Below are positions 49,630-57,808 of a stretch of DNA of 64,000 nucleotides, piece by piece. Both the position numbers and the translations under genes were made by a program. Each line of letters opens with the position of its first letter. Position 1 is the first letter of the stretch. Under the pieces are notes generated by a model. The model made no database searches and was not told the origin of the DNA. It saw nothing but the letters and a program-made list of their open reading frames with translations. This DNA comes from Pseudomonas serbica (GTDB taxonomy: Bacteria > Pseudomonadota > Gammaproteobacteria > Pseudomonadales > Pseudomonadaceae): assembly GCF_028823535.1 (NCBI RefSeq), contig NZ_JAQIYM010000009.1, forward strand, positions 248,001-312,000, in the 5' to 3' direction.

Positions 49630-49880
49630 AGCCTGTCCGCTACGGATTTGGTTGCACAAGCGGGTGTATCGACCATAAGTCGAATTGCCAGTCGCACGTT
49701 GAAATGAGTTCATAGGGCTCTTAGTAAACCCGGCCGGTAGCATCCGTCGAAGTTGCGAAAAATTGCGAAGATTCGGACATGGCGATACTGCCATGAGTTC
49801 GAGGGGCATCACTGACTCGCCCCGGAACGCCTGGCAGCCATGCCGACAATTTGGTGCTGCAGATTTTGGAGACGCGTTAA

Positions 49881-51389
49881 ATGGCGCATAACGAAGCAGT
49901 CGACGTAGTACTGGTTGGGGCCGGCATCATGAGTGCCACCCTCGCAGTACTGCTCAAAGAGCTCGACCCCGCGATCAAGCTGGAAGTCGTCGAGCTGATG
50001 GATTCCGGTGCCGCGGAGAGTTCCAACCCGTGGAACAACGCCGGTACCGGTCACGCCGGCCTGTGCGAGCTGAACTACACGCCGCAGGCTGCCGATGGCA
50101 CCGTCGACATCAAGAAAGCCGTGCATATCAACACCCAGTTCGAGGTGTCGAAGCAGTTCTGGTCGTACCTGACCAAGAAAGGCACGTTCGGCTCGTGCAA
50201 ATCGTTTATCAGCCCGGTGCCACACCTGAGTTTCGTGCAGGGCGAAAGCGGCGTGTCCTTCCTCAAGGAACGCTTCAACGTGCTGAGCAAGCACCACGCC
50301 TTCGCCGACATGGAATACACCGAAGACAAGGCCAAGATGGCCGAGTGGATGCCGCTGATGATGCCGGGGCGCGATCCTGGCGAAACCCTGGCGGCCACTC
50401 GCGTGATCAACGGTACCGATGTCAACTTTGGCGCCCTGACCAACCAACTGCTCAAGCACCTGACCAGCGCTCCCGATGCCCAGGTCAAGTACTGCAAGCG
50501 CGTGACCGGTCTCAAGCGCAACAACGGTGGCTGGACCGTCAGCATCAAGGACGTCAACAGCGGCAACACCCGTGAAGTCGACGCCAAGTTCGTCTTCCTC
50601 GGCGCGGGCGGCGCGGCGTTGCCGCTGCTGCAGGCTTCGGGCATCGAAGAGAGCAAAGGCTTCGGCGGCTTCCCGATCAGCGGCCAATGGCTGCGTTGCG
50701 ACAACCCGGAAGTGGTCAAGCACCATCAGGCCAAGGTCTACAGCCAGGCTGCCGTGGGCTCGCCACCGATGTCCGTGCCGCACCTCGATACCCGTGTCGT
50801 CGACGGCAAGAAATCCCTGCTGTTCGGACCTTACGCCGGCTTCACCACCAAGTTCCTCAAGCACGGCTCCTTCATGGACCTGCCGATGTCGGTTCGCGCC
50901 GGCAACATTGGCCCGATGCTGGCGGTGGCGAAAAACAACATGGACCTGACCAAGTACCTGGTCAGCGAAGTGATGCAGTCGATGGAGCAGCGCCTGGAAT
51001 CCCTGCGTCGCTTCTACCCTGAAGCGAAAGCCGAAGACTGGCGCCTGGAAGTCGCCGGCCAACGGGTGCAGATCATCAAGAAAGACCCGAAAAAAGGCGG
51101 CGTCCTGCAATTCGGTACCGAACTGGTCGCGGCCAAGGACGGCTCCCTTGCCGCCCTGCTCGGCGCCTCGCCAGGTGCCTCGGTGACGGTTTCGATCATG
51201 CTGGAACTGATCGAAAAATGCTTCCCGGGCAAAGCCAAGGGCCAATGGGCTGCCAAACTGGCAGAGATCTTCCCGGCCCGGGAGAAAGTCCTGGAAACCG
51301 ACGCTGCGCTGTATCGCAAGATCAATGTGCAGAACAACGTTGCCCTGGAACTGGTTGAAGAAAGCAGCGAGACCCCAAGCTTCGCTTGA
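49881..51389 (+). CDS. mqo: Malate:quinone oxidoreductase
   Basis: FAD-dependent, membrane-associated enzyme oxidising malate to oxaloacetate and feeding the quinone pool. The 502-residue protein has the FAD-binding VVLVGAGIMSATLA (residues 9-22) and long blocks typical of Mqo (NPWNNAGTGHAGLCELNYTP, KFVFLGAGGAALPLLQ, FGPYAGFTTKFLKHGS). Positions next to a PA4642-like gene match the mqoB region of P. aeruginosa. Pseudomonads often have two or three mqo genes; the paralogue number is not visible. The ribosome binding site is TGGAGA. Confidence 0.97.
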   Translation: MAHNEAVDVVLVGAGIMSATLAVLLKELDPAIKLEVVELMDSGAAESSNPWNNAGTGHAGLCELNYTPQAADGTVDIKKAVHINTQFEVSKQFWSYLTKKGTFGSCKSFISPVPHLSFVQGESGVSFLKERFNVLSKHHAFADMEYTEDKAKMAEWMPLMMPGRDPGETLAATRVINGTDVNFGALTNQLLKHLTSAPDAQVKYCKRVTGLKRNNGGWTVSIKDVNSGNTREVDAKFVFLGAGGAALPLLQASGIEESKGFGGFPISGQWLRCDNPEVVKHHQAKVYSQAAVGSPPMSVPHLDTRVVDGKKSLLFGPYAGFTTKFLKHGSFMDLPMSVRAGNIGPMLAVAKNNMDLTKYLVSEVMQSMEQRLESLRRFYPEAKAEDWRLEVAGQRVQIIKKDPKKGGVLQFGTELVAAKDGSLAALLGASPGASVTVSIMLELIEKCFPGKAKGQWAAKLAEIFPAREKVLETDAALYRKINVQNNVALELVEESSETPSFA

Positions 51390-51398
51390 TTCGGCCGC

Positions 51399-51440
51399 AT
51401 AAAAAACGCCCCGTCCATCAATGATGGCGGGGCGTTTTTT
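51399..51440. terminator. Bidirectional terminator, mqo / PA4642-like gene
   Basis: Arms AAAACGCCCC (51403-51412) / GGGGCGTTTT (51429-51438), extended by inner CCATCA/TGATGG, with T-runs on both strands. Confidence 0.9.
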
Positions 51441-51458
51441 TATGCCGCCTGAATGATC

Positions 51459-51746
51459 TTAGCCGCGAGCCTTCTCGATCAACTCGATGTAATCCGGGGC
51501 ATTGCGTTGATCCTTGATCAGGGCAACGAAGTCATTGCCGTGCTCGTCCTTGCCGTTCACGTCATAACCTGCCTCGACGAAGAACGTCAGGAAACGCTCG
51601 AAATCGTCGATCCGCAGGCCACGATAGGCCTTGACCAGCTTGTGCAGGGACGGGGAAGTCGCGTCGACCGGCTCGAAATCGAGGAACAACTTGATCTGCT
51701 CATCGCCGATCTCGTCACCAATCACTTGTTTCTTATCTTTACGCAT
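51459..51746 (-). CDS. PA4642 family protein
   Basis: A 95-residue protein, MRKDKKQVIGDEIGDEQIKLFLDFEPVDATSPSL..., matching the Pseudomonas family NCBI names PA4642. Mostly helical, charged, with no membrane segment; function unknown. It is convergent with mqo and shares its terminator, the same arrangement as P. aeruginosa PA4640-PA4642. Confidence 0.82.
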   Translation of the reverse strand: MRKDKKQVIGDEIGDEQIKLFLDFEPVDATSPSLHKLVKAYRGLRIDDFERFLTFFVEAGYDVNGKDEHGNDFVALIKDQRNAPDYIELIEKARG

Positions 51747-51809
51747 TGCCGACTCCAGCTCGCAGACATTTCACGGGGCGGGCAGTTTACCCCTGCGCGG
51801 GCGCCGGGC

Positions 51810-52295
51810 TCAACGCGGACGAACAGCCCCGGTGTGCAGATCGGCCCAGATGTGGCCGTTGGCGTAGCTGAGGAACTGGCAATACACCGTATCGTTGCGC
51901 AACAAGTCGATAATCACCCGATATTGAGCCAGCGGGTAATAAAGCGTCAGGGTTTTGCTCTTGTCGTCGTAGAGCGGCTTTTTCAGGCTTTTGCTTTCGC
52001 CATCGAAATTGACCAGCACCTGACTGATGGTGGCGCCCTTGTTCAAGGATTTGCCCTTGAGGCGAATCATCAGCGGCGAAGTAATGGGGATCGGCTGCTG
52101 GCTGGACTGGCGCTGATTGCCGACCACCACCGAATATTCGGTGACTTGCAGCAGCTGTTGTTGCTCGGGTTCGGCATCACGCAGGGTCAGGTCGTCCGGC
52201 GGCAGGAACTGTGCGTGCATGGGGGCCGGGGCGGCGGCCAGGGGCAGGCTGAGGGTCAGCAACAGGGCGGCACAGCTGCGGATCAGAAAGCTCAT
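51810..52295 (-). CDS. Predicted secreted protein of unknown function
   Basis: A 161-residue protein with a Sec signal peptide (1-21, AALLLTLSLPLAAAPAP). The rest has repeated short strands (QVTEYSVVVGNQRQ, PLMIRLKGKSL, KTLTLYYPLAQYRVIIDLL), suggesting a small beta domain. No family was recognised. MSFLIRSC is preferred as start since it opens a clean signal; upstream codons run into a REPIN. Orthologues of this type sit near mqoB in other pseudomonads. Confidence 0.7.
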   Translation of the reverse strand: MSFLIRSCAALLLTLSLPLAAAPAPMHAQFLPPDDLTLRDAEPEQQQLLQVTEYSVVVGNQRQSSQQPIPITSPLMIRLKGKSLNKGATISQVLVNFDGESKSLKKPLYDDKSKTLTLYYPLAQYRVIIDLLRNDTVYCQFLSYANGHIWADLHTGAVRPR

Positions 52296-52353
52296 GACAG
52301 GCTCCGGAATCGGGGCTGAGCACTCTAGCATGGGATCTGTGAACACGATCCAT

Positions 52354-52442
52354 TGTGGAAGCGAGCCTGCTCGCGAAAGCATCGGCACATTCAGCATGAA
52401 TGTGTCAGTGAAACCGCTATCGCGAGCAGGCTCGCTCCCACA
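52354..52442. repeat. REPIN
   Basis: TGTGGAAGCGAGCC... (52354-52376, one change from the consensus) and its inverted copy (52420-52442), 43 bases apart; same orientation class as 24128. Confidence 0.88.
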
Positions 52443-52451
52443 GGAAGAACA

Positions 52452-52925
52452 TCACTCGAACTGCGCGCGCATCCAGGCTTGATACTCGGCAACACCAGGT
52501 TCGCCTTCACGCGGCGCCCAGTGCGCCAGCTCGCCTTCGCCCACCGGACGATACGGACCCGCCTTGCACTCGAACATCAGGCTGTCGGCTTCGAGCACAA
52601 CCAGGCCATGGAACACACCGGTCGGCAAGTCCACGCCGACACAATCGCCGCCAGCCTGCAGCACCTGCTTTTTCACCACCGCGCCGGTCTCGTCGAAAAT
52701 CAACAGCCCGAGCCGGCCCTTAAGGACCAGCAAGGTCTCGGCCTTGTTGTCACCCAGGTGGCGGTGCGGCGGTATATAGGTGTTCGGTTGCAGCCCTACC
52801 GCCATCCGGTGGCAGGCATCTTCCATCTGGTGGAAGTTATGATGCTGGCGTCCACGGGGATTGGTCACGGCTTTCTCGGCCAATTCAGTGAACAGCGTTT
52901 GATCAAGAAAGCTCGGTGTGGCCAT
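52452..52925 (-). CDS. WbuC-family cupin-fold metalloprotein
   Basis: A 157-residue cupin-fold protein. Metal-binding residues are seen in PPHRHLGDNKAETLLVLKGRLGLLIFDETG and later GDCVGVDLPTGVFHGLVVLEADSLMFECKAGPYRP, matching WbuC, a protein of O-antigen clusters with unknown exact reaction. The last gene of a likely hpt-wbuC transcription unit, three bases after hpt. Confidence 0.82.
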   Translation of the reverse strand: MATPSFLDQTLFTELAEKAVTNPRGRQHHNFHQMEDACHRMAVGLQPNTYIPPHRHLGDNKAETLLVLKGRLGLLIFDETGAVVKKQVLQAGGDCVGVDLPTGVFHGLVVLEADSLMFECKAGPYRPVGEGELAHWAPREGEPGVAEYQAWMRAQFE

Positions 52926-52928
52926 TGC

Positions 52929-53486
52929 TTACATTCCTTTAACGGCAAAAATCCCGTTGGCGTTACGCCAGTAGCCTTTGTAGTCCATGCCGTAGCCAAA
53001 GATGTAACGATCGATGCACGGCAAACCGACGAAATCGGCCTTCAGGTCCGGGCGAGCCTTGCGGTCGTGGTCCTTGTCGATCAGCACGGCGGTGTGCACT
53101 TTACGCGCGCCGGCGTGCTTGCAGAAGTCGATGATAGCGCCGAGGGTATGACCTTCGTCGAGGATGTCGTCGATGATCAGCACGTCACGGTCGATGAACG
53201 ACACTTCCGGCTTGGCTTTCCAGAACAGCTCGCCGCCGCTGGTTTCGTTGCGATAACGGGTGGCGTGCAGGTAGGACGCTTCCAGCGGAAATTGCAAGTG
53301 GGTGAGCAGTTTGCCGGCGAAAATCAGGCCGCCGTTCATCACGCAGAAAACTACCGGGTTGCTGTCCGCCAGTTGATCGTTGATGTGCGCACCGACGCGG
53401 GCGATGGCCGCCTCGACTTCAGCTTCGGTGTACAGGCAGTCAGCCTCTCGCATGATTTGACGGATATGCTCGAGATCAGCGGACAT
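52929..53486 (-). CDS. hpt: Hypoxanthine-guanine phosphoribosyltransferase
   Basis: Purine salvage enzyme converting hypoxanthine/guanine and PRPP to IMP/GMP. The 185-residue product has the PRPP loop VLIIDDILDEGHT (residues 102-114 region) and GGLIFAGKL. PA4645 is the matching P. aeruginosa gene; pseudomonads often hold a second copy. It is divergent from upp, giving a purine/pyrimidine salvage neighbourhood. Confidence 0.92.
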   Translation of the reverse strand: MSADLEHIRQIMREADCLYTEAEVEAAIARVGAHINDQLADSNPVVFCVMNGGLIFAGKLLTHLQFPLEASYLHATRYRNETSGGELFWKAKPEVSFIDRDVLIIDDILDEGHTLGAIIDFCKHAGARKVHTAVLIDKDHDRKARPDLKADFVGLPCIDRYIFGYGMDYKGYWRNANGIFAVKGM

Positions 53487-53561
53487 GGCGCTCTCCTGGG
53501 AGGGGTGGCAGTTTCGGAAAAGCGGGCAAAGGTACGCATCAAGTGAGGCCAGATCAAGCGT

Positions 53562-53591
53562 TTGTGGACTAACGTACTCTATGTCTATAGG
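53562..53591 (+). promoter_or_regulatory. upp promoter
   Basis: TTGTGG (53562-53567), 18-base spacer, TATAGG (53586-53591), about 60 bases before the upp ATG. A GC-poor T-run segment follows. Confidence 0.55.
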
Positions 53592-53652
53592 ACATCACCC
53601 TCGGATAGATTAATCTAGGCCGTTTTTTTTGCCCGCCGCCGGAGCCTTTCCC

Positions 53653-54291
53653 ATGCCCATCCTCGAGATCCGCCACCCGCTGATCCGTCATAAACTTGGC
53701 CTGATGCGCCGCGCAGACATCAGCACCAAGAATTTCCGTGAACTCGCTCAGGAAGTCGGCGCACTGCTGACCTATGAAGCCACCAAAGACCTGCCGCTGG
53801 AAACCTACGATATCGAAGGTTGGTGCGGCACCGTGTCGGTGGAGAAAATCGCCGGCAAGAAAATTACCGTAGTACCGATCCTGCGCGCCGGTATCGGCAT
53901 GCTCGAAGGCGTACTCAGCCTGATCCCGGGTGCCAAGGTCAGCGCCGTGGGCGTGGCCCGCAACGAGGAAACCCTCGAAGCCCACACCTACCTCGAGAAA
54001 CTGGTACCGGAAATCGACGAACGCCTGGCCATGATCATCGACCCGATGCTCGCCACCGGCGGCTCGATGGTTGCCACCATCGACCTGCTGAAAAAAGCCG
54101 GCTGCAAGGACATCCGCGCCATGGTGCTGGTCGCTGCACCCGAAGGTATCGCCGTGGTCGAGAAAGCTCACCCGGACGTGATCATCTACACCGCTTCCAT
54201 CGACCAGAAACTCAACGAACACGGTTACATCATCCCGGGCCTGGGCGATGCTGGCGACAAGATCTTCGGCACCAAGCAGAAGGACGCGTGA
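53653..54291 (+). CDS. upp: Uracil phosphoribosyltransferase
   Basis: Converts uracil and PRPP to UMP. The 212-residue product has the N-terminal EIRHPLIRHKLGLMR and the PRPP loop DPMLATGGSM, with the C-terminal YIIPGLGDAGDK specific for Upp. Length is close to E. coli Upp (208). It precedes uraA with only two bases between, forming a uracil uptake/salvage operon. Confidence 0.96.
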   Translation: MPILEIRHPLIRHKLGLMRRADISTKNFRELAQEVGALLTYEATKDLPLETYDIEGWCGTVSVEKIAGKKITVVPILRAGIGMLEGVLSLIPGAKVSAVGVARNEETLEAHTYLEKLVPEIDERLAMIIDPMLATGGSMVATIDLLKKAGCKDIRAMVLVAAPEGIAVVEKAHPDVIIYTASIDQKLNEHGYIIPGLGDAGDKIFGTKQKDA

Positions 54292-54293
54292 GC

Positions 54294-55568
54294 ATGCAGC
54301 AAGAGTTCAACGATCCGCTCTGGCGCACGGTGCTGTCTGGCGCCCAGATGCTGTTCGTGGCCTTCGGTGCCCTGGTGTTGATGCCGCTGATCACGGGTCT
54401 GGACCCGAACGTGGCACTGTTCACCGCAGGCCTGGGGACAATTCTGTTCCAGGTCGTTACCGGGCGTCAGGTGCCGGTGTTCCTGGCGTCGAGCTTCGCC
54501 TTCATCACCCCGATCATTCTCGCCAAGGGCCAGTTCGGCCTTGCCGCGACCATGGGCGGGGTGATGGCGGCCGGTTTTGTCTACACCTTCCTCGGCCTGG
54601 CGGTGAAAATCAAAGGCACCGGCTTCATTGATCGCCTGCTGCCGCCGGTGGTGATCGGCCCTGTGATCATCTCCATTGGCCTGGCCATGGCGCCGATCGC
54701 CGCCAACATGGCGATGGGCAAGGCCGGTGACGGCAGTGAGCTGATTCATTACCAGACGGCGATGCTGATCTCGATGCCAGCACTGCTGACCACCCTGATC
54801 GTCGCGGTGTTCGGCAAAGGCATTTTCCGCCTGGTGCCGATCATTTCCGGCGTGCTGGTGGGGTTTGCCATGGCGTTCTACTTTGGCGTAGTCGATACCG
54901 CGAAGATTGCCGCCGCCCCCTGGTTCGCCATTCCGCACTTCACTGCGCCGGAATTCAACTGGCAGGCGATTCTGTTCATCGTTCCGGTGGCCCTGGCCCC
55001 GGCCATCGAGCACATCGGCGGCGTGATTGCCGTAGGTAGCGTGACCGGTCGCGATTACCTGAAGAAGCCTGGGTTGCATCGCACCCTGCTCGGCGATGGC
55101 ATTGCCACCACCGCCGCCGGCCTGTTCGGCGGTCCACCCAACACCACGTACGCCGAAGTCACCGGCGCGGTGATGCTGACCAAGAACTACAACCCGAAAA
55201 TCATGACCTGGGCAGCGATCTTCGCCATCAGCCTGGCGTTCATCGGCAAGTTCGGTGCGCTGCTGCAAAGCATTCCGGTGCCAGTGATGGGCGGGATTCT
55301 CTGCCTGTTGTTCGGCTCGATTGCGGCCGTGGGGATGAACACGCTGATTCGCCACAAGATCGACCTGGGCGAAGCACGCAACCTGGTGATCGTCTCGGTG
55401 ACCCTGGTGTTCGGCATTGGTGGCGTGCTGGTCGGTACCGGCACAGGCCCGGACGACTTCGGCCTCAAAGGCATCGCGCTGTGCGCGGTGGTGGCGATTG
55501 CGCTGAACCTGATCCTGCCGGGCAATGACAGCTGGAAGCACAAGAAGACTGAAGAGCCGCTGATCTAA
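54294..55568 (+). CDS. uraA: Uracil permease (NCS2 family)
   Basis: A 424-residue transporter with about 12-14 membrane segments and the NCS2 signatures (MLFVAFGALVLMPLITGLDPNVALFTAGLGT, AIEHIGGVIAVGSVTGRDYLKKPG, GGPPNTTYAEVTGAV). The ATG lies two bases after the upp stop, so they are translated from one mRNA. UraA takes up uracil, which Upp converts to UMP. Confidence 0.94.
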   Translation: MQQEFNDPLWRTVLSGAQMLFVAFGALVLMPLITGLDPNVALFTAGLGTILFQVVTGRQVPVFLASSFAFITPIILAKGQFGLAATMGGVMAAGFVYTFLGLAVKIKGTGFIDRLLPPVVIGPVIISIGLAMAPIAANMAMGKAGDGSELIHYQTAMLISMPALLTTLIVAVFGKGIFRLVPIISGVLVGFAMAFYFGVVDTAKIAAAPWFAIPHFTAPEFNWQAILFIVPVALAPAIEHIGGVIAVGSVTGRDYLKKPGLHRTLLGDGIATTAAGLFGGPPNTTYAEVTGAVMLTKNYNPKIMTWAAIFAISLAFIGKFGALLQSIPVPVMGGILCLLFGSIAAVGMNTLIRHKIDLGEARNLVIVSVTLVFGIGGVLVGTGTGPDDFGLKGIALCAVVAIALNLILPGNDSWKHKKTEEPLI

Positions 55569-55584
55569 GCCAGCCTTGAGGACG

Positions 55585-55652
55585 CCTTCGCGGGCAAGCC
55601 CGCTCCCACAGGGTCAGTGCAAAACCTGTGGGAGCGGGCTTGCTCGCGAAGG
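55585..55652. repeat. REPIN (inward-facing, variant)
   Basis: CCTTCGCGGGCAAGCCCGC... at 55585-55611 and its inverted partner 55626-55652. The internal palindrome is GGGCAAGCCC/GGGCTTGCTC, so this is a variant subfamily of the REPs at 24128 and 52354. Confidence 0.85.
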
Positions 55653-55668
55653 CGTTCCGACGATGCTT

Positions 55669-56694
55669 TTAGAGCACCAACGGTGCCCTTTCGCACAACG
55701 CACTCAACGCCTTCGCCCACTGCGGGTCATCGTTGAGGCACGGCACCAGCACCAACTCCTCCCCCCCCGCTTCGCGGAACTGCTCCAGCCCGCGATCGCC
55801 TATTTCTTCCAGCGTCTCGATGCAATCGGCGACGAAGGCCGGGCACATCACCAGCAATCTCTTGACCCCACTCTTGCCGAGTTCATCAAGGCGCGCCTCG
55901 GTGTAGGGCTCGATCCATTTTGCGCGACCCAAACGCGACTGGAACGACACCGACCACTTGTCCTCCGGCAGCCCCAGGCGCTTGGCAAACTCGGATGCCG
56001 TGCGCAGGCATTGGGCGCGGTAGCAGGTCGCCAATACTTCTGGCGAGGCGTTCAGACAGCAATTATCGCTTTTGAAGCAATGGTGGCCGGTAGGGTCGAT
56101 CTTGGTCAGGTGCCGCTCCGGCAAACCGTGGAAGCTCAACAACAGGTGATCGTAATCCTGCTGCAGATACGACTTGGCGCTGGCAACCAGCGCGTCGAGA
56201 TACTCCGGTTGATCGTAGAATGGCTGGAGAATCGAAAACTGCACATCCAGCCGTTTTTCGCGCACCACCCGTTTGGCTTCCTCGATCACCGTGGTCACGG
56301 TGCTGTCGGCGAACTGCGGATAGAGCGGTGCGAGAGTGACCTTCTTGTGCCCCTGGGCCGCCAGTCGTACCAGCATCGACTCAATCGATGGCTCGCCATA
56401 ACGCATCGCCAGCTCCACCGGACCGTGGGTCCACCGGGCAGCCATGGCGTGTTGCAGCCGGCGACTGAGCACCACCAACGGCGAGCCCTCCTCCCACCAG
56501 ATCGACGCGTAGGCGTGAGCTGACTGTTCCGGGCGCTTGAACAGAATCAGAGACACCAGCATGCGTCGCACCGGCCACGGCAAATCGATCACATACGGGT
56601 CCATCAAAAATTGATTGAGGTAACTGCGCACATCCGCCACCGAAGTGGAGGCAGGTGAGCCCAGGTTGACCAGAAGCAACGCGTGATCGGTCAT
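55669..56694 (-). CDS. hemH: Ferrochelatase
   Basis: HemH inserts Fe2+ into protoporphyrin IX in the last step of heme synthesis. The 341-residue product has the metal-site HGLPERH, a SHGLP core, SFQSRLGRAKWIEPYTE and a VMCPAFVADCIETLEEI block. Start MTDHALLLVNLGSP is used; the frame is open 46 codons more, but that part overlaps yfcH. It is 13 bases downstream of yfcH and probably co-transcribed. Confidence 0.96.
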   Translation of the reverse strand: MTDHALLLVNLGSPASTSVADVRSYLNQFLMDPYVIDLPWPVRRMLVSLILFKRPEQSAHAYASIWWEEGSPLVVLSRRLQHAMAARWTHGPVELAMRYGEPSIESMLVRLAAQGHKKVTLAPLYPQFADSTVTTVIEEAKRVVREKRLDVQFSILQPFYDQPEYLDALVASAKSYLQQDYDHLLLSFHGLPERHLTKIDPTGHHCFKSDNCCLNASPEVLATCYRAQCLRTASEFAKRLGLPEDKWSVSFQSRLGRAKWIEPYTEARLDELGKSGVKRLLVMCPAFVADCIETLEEIGDRGLEQFREAGGEELVLVPCLNDDPQWAKALSALCERAPLVL

Positions 56695-56707
56695 GCAACG
56701 TCCTATT

Positions 56708-57610
56708 TCAAAGGCGGCTGGACAAGTCGTCCAGGGCCGCGCGCAAATCAGTGAACTGGAAAGTGAAACCCGCTTCCAGCAAGCGAGCCGGCACGGCCTT
56801 CTGGCCGCCCAGCAACAGCAAAGACAACTCACCCAGGCACACCTTCAAGACCAGGGTCGGCACGGGCATGAACGACGGGCGATTCAGTACGCTGCCCAGC
56901 GTCTTGGCAAACTCTCGGTTGCGCACCGGGCTGGGCGCGCACGCATTATAAGGACCACTGGCACTTTCCCGATGCAGAAGAAAATCAATCAGGGCGATTT
57001 GATCCTTGATATGAATCCACGGCATCCACTGCCGGCCACTGCCGATAGGCCCGCCCAGCCCCAGTTTGAAGGGCAGCAACAGGCGCGACAAAAAGCCGCC
57101 CTCTGCCGACAACACCAGGCCGGTGCGAATGAAGATCACACGAATGCCCAAGGCTTCGGCACGCTGGGCGGTTTCCTCCCAGGCGATGCATAACTGGCTG
57201 GCGAAATCATCGATGACCGGTGGCGAATCCTCGGTCAGTTCACGCTCACCACCATCGCCGTACCAGCCGACCGCGGACCCCGAAATCATTACCTGCGGTT
57301 TCTGTTCTCGGCTTTCAAGCCAGGCCAGCAGGGTTTCGGTCAGGGTGATACGGCTGCTCCACAACAGCGCCTTGCGCTTGTGGGTCCACGGGCGATCGGC
57401 AATCGGCGCGCCGGCCAGATTGACGATGGCGTCCACCTGGTCTTGCCCGAGCTCGTCAAGTCGCGCGATACCACGCACCTGGGCACCGCAGATTTTCGCG
57501 ACTTTTGCAGGCGTCCGGCTCCAGACTGTAAGGCGATGCCCCTGGCTCAACCAGTGCCGGCAGAGCTGACGTCCTATCAAACCAGTACCGCCGGTCAGCA
57601 ATATGTGCAT
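56708..57610 (-). CDS. TIGR01777-family NAD(P)-binding epimerase-like protein (YfcH)
   Basis: A 300-residue SDR-like protein with N-terminal GGTGLIGRQLC (NAD(P)-binding), VNLAGAPIADRPW, ISGSAVGWYGDGGE and a C-terminal DUF1731-type domain. E. coli YfcH is the named relative; no verified reaction. It precedes hemH, an order conserved in pseudomonads, and is divergent from the FAD oxidoreductase gene, with light-type operator sequences in the spacer. Confidence 0.88.
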   Translation of the reverse strand: MHILLTGGTGLIGRQLCRHWLSQGHRLTVWSRTPAKVAKICGAQVRGIARLDELGQDQVDAIVNLAGAPIADRPWTHKRKALLWSSRITLTETLLAWLESREQKPQVMISGSAVGWYGDGGERELTEDSPPVIDDFASQLCIAWEETAQRAEALGIRVIFIRTGLVLSAEGGFLSRLLLPFKLGLGGPIGSGRQWMPWIHIKDQIALIDFLLHRESASGPYNACAPSPVRNREFAKTLGSVLNRPSFMPVPTLVLKVCLGELSLLLLGGQKAVPARLLEAGFTFQFTDLRAALDDLSSRL

Positions 57611-57737
57611 GACTTCTTCCTCGCGTGGCGTTTTACCCTGATCACTAGTCTATTTTTATAAGCAAGGGATCTTTTGGTATCGGGCAGGCTCTGTGTTTAA
57701 CAATAGGCCAAGCTGTCAGAACGAGAACGCTGAAAGT

Positions 57738-57788
57738 TATACCAAAAAACAATATTGTACAGGTTTCAACCCCGGCGTAGTCTGTACA
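57738..57788 (+). promoter_or_regulatory. LitR/PplR1-type operator with overlapping promoter
   Basis: TATACC (57738-57743), 12-base gap, TGTACA (57756-57761): one base from the direct repeat T(G/A)TACA-N12-TGTA(C/T)A reported for P. putida PplR1. A further TGTACA is at 57783-57788. A promoter overlaps: TTGTAC (57755-57760), 17 bases, TAGTCT (57778-57783), facing the FAD oxidoreductase gene. Confidence 0.65.
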
Positions 57789-57808
57789 GACAGGTAAACG
57801 AGGCCCTT

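Larger units (their letters stand above)
49142..49880. other. Long region ahead of mqo with possible small open frames and leader RNA
   Basis: About 740 bases with no firm gene. A possible -10 TACAAT lies near 49193-49198. The first 40% holds a 63-residue frame from GTG (49306-49497). The rest is poorer in coding signal and holds a 29-codon ATG frame at 49540-49629, tandem TTGCGAA repeats (49753-49770) and a CATGGC-6-GCCATG hairpin (49778-49795). These suggest a long structured mqo leader. Confidence 0.4.

Noticed and set aside
49809..51245. 478-codon minus-strand frame across mqo
   Set aside because: Antisense shadow; mqo is unmistakable in the other strand.
53820..54293. N-terminal extension of uraA overlapping upp
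   Set aside because: The upstream residues are Arg/His-rich shadow of upp; a well-placed ATG at 54294 starts the permease.
57755..57808. Upstream extension of the FAD oxidoreductase to 57755
   Set aside because: Would run through the promoter and operator; ACGAGG and the conserved dinucleotide motif fit ATG at 57809.
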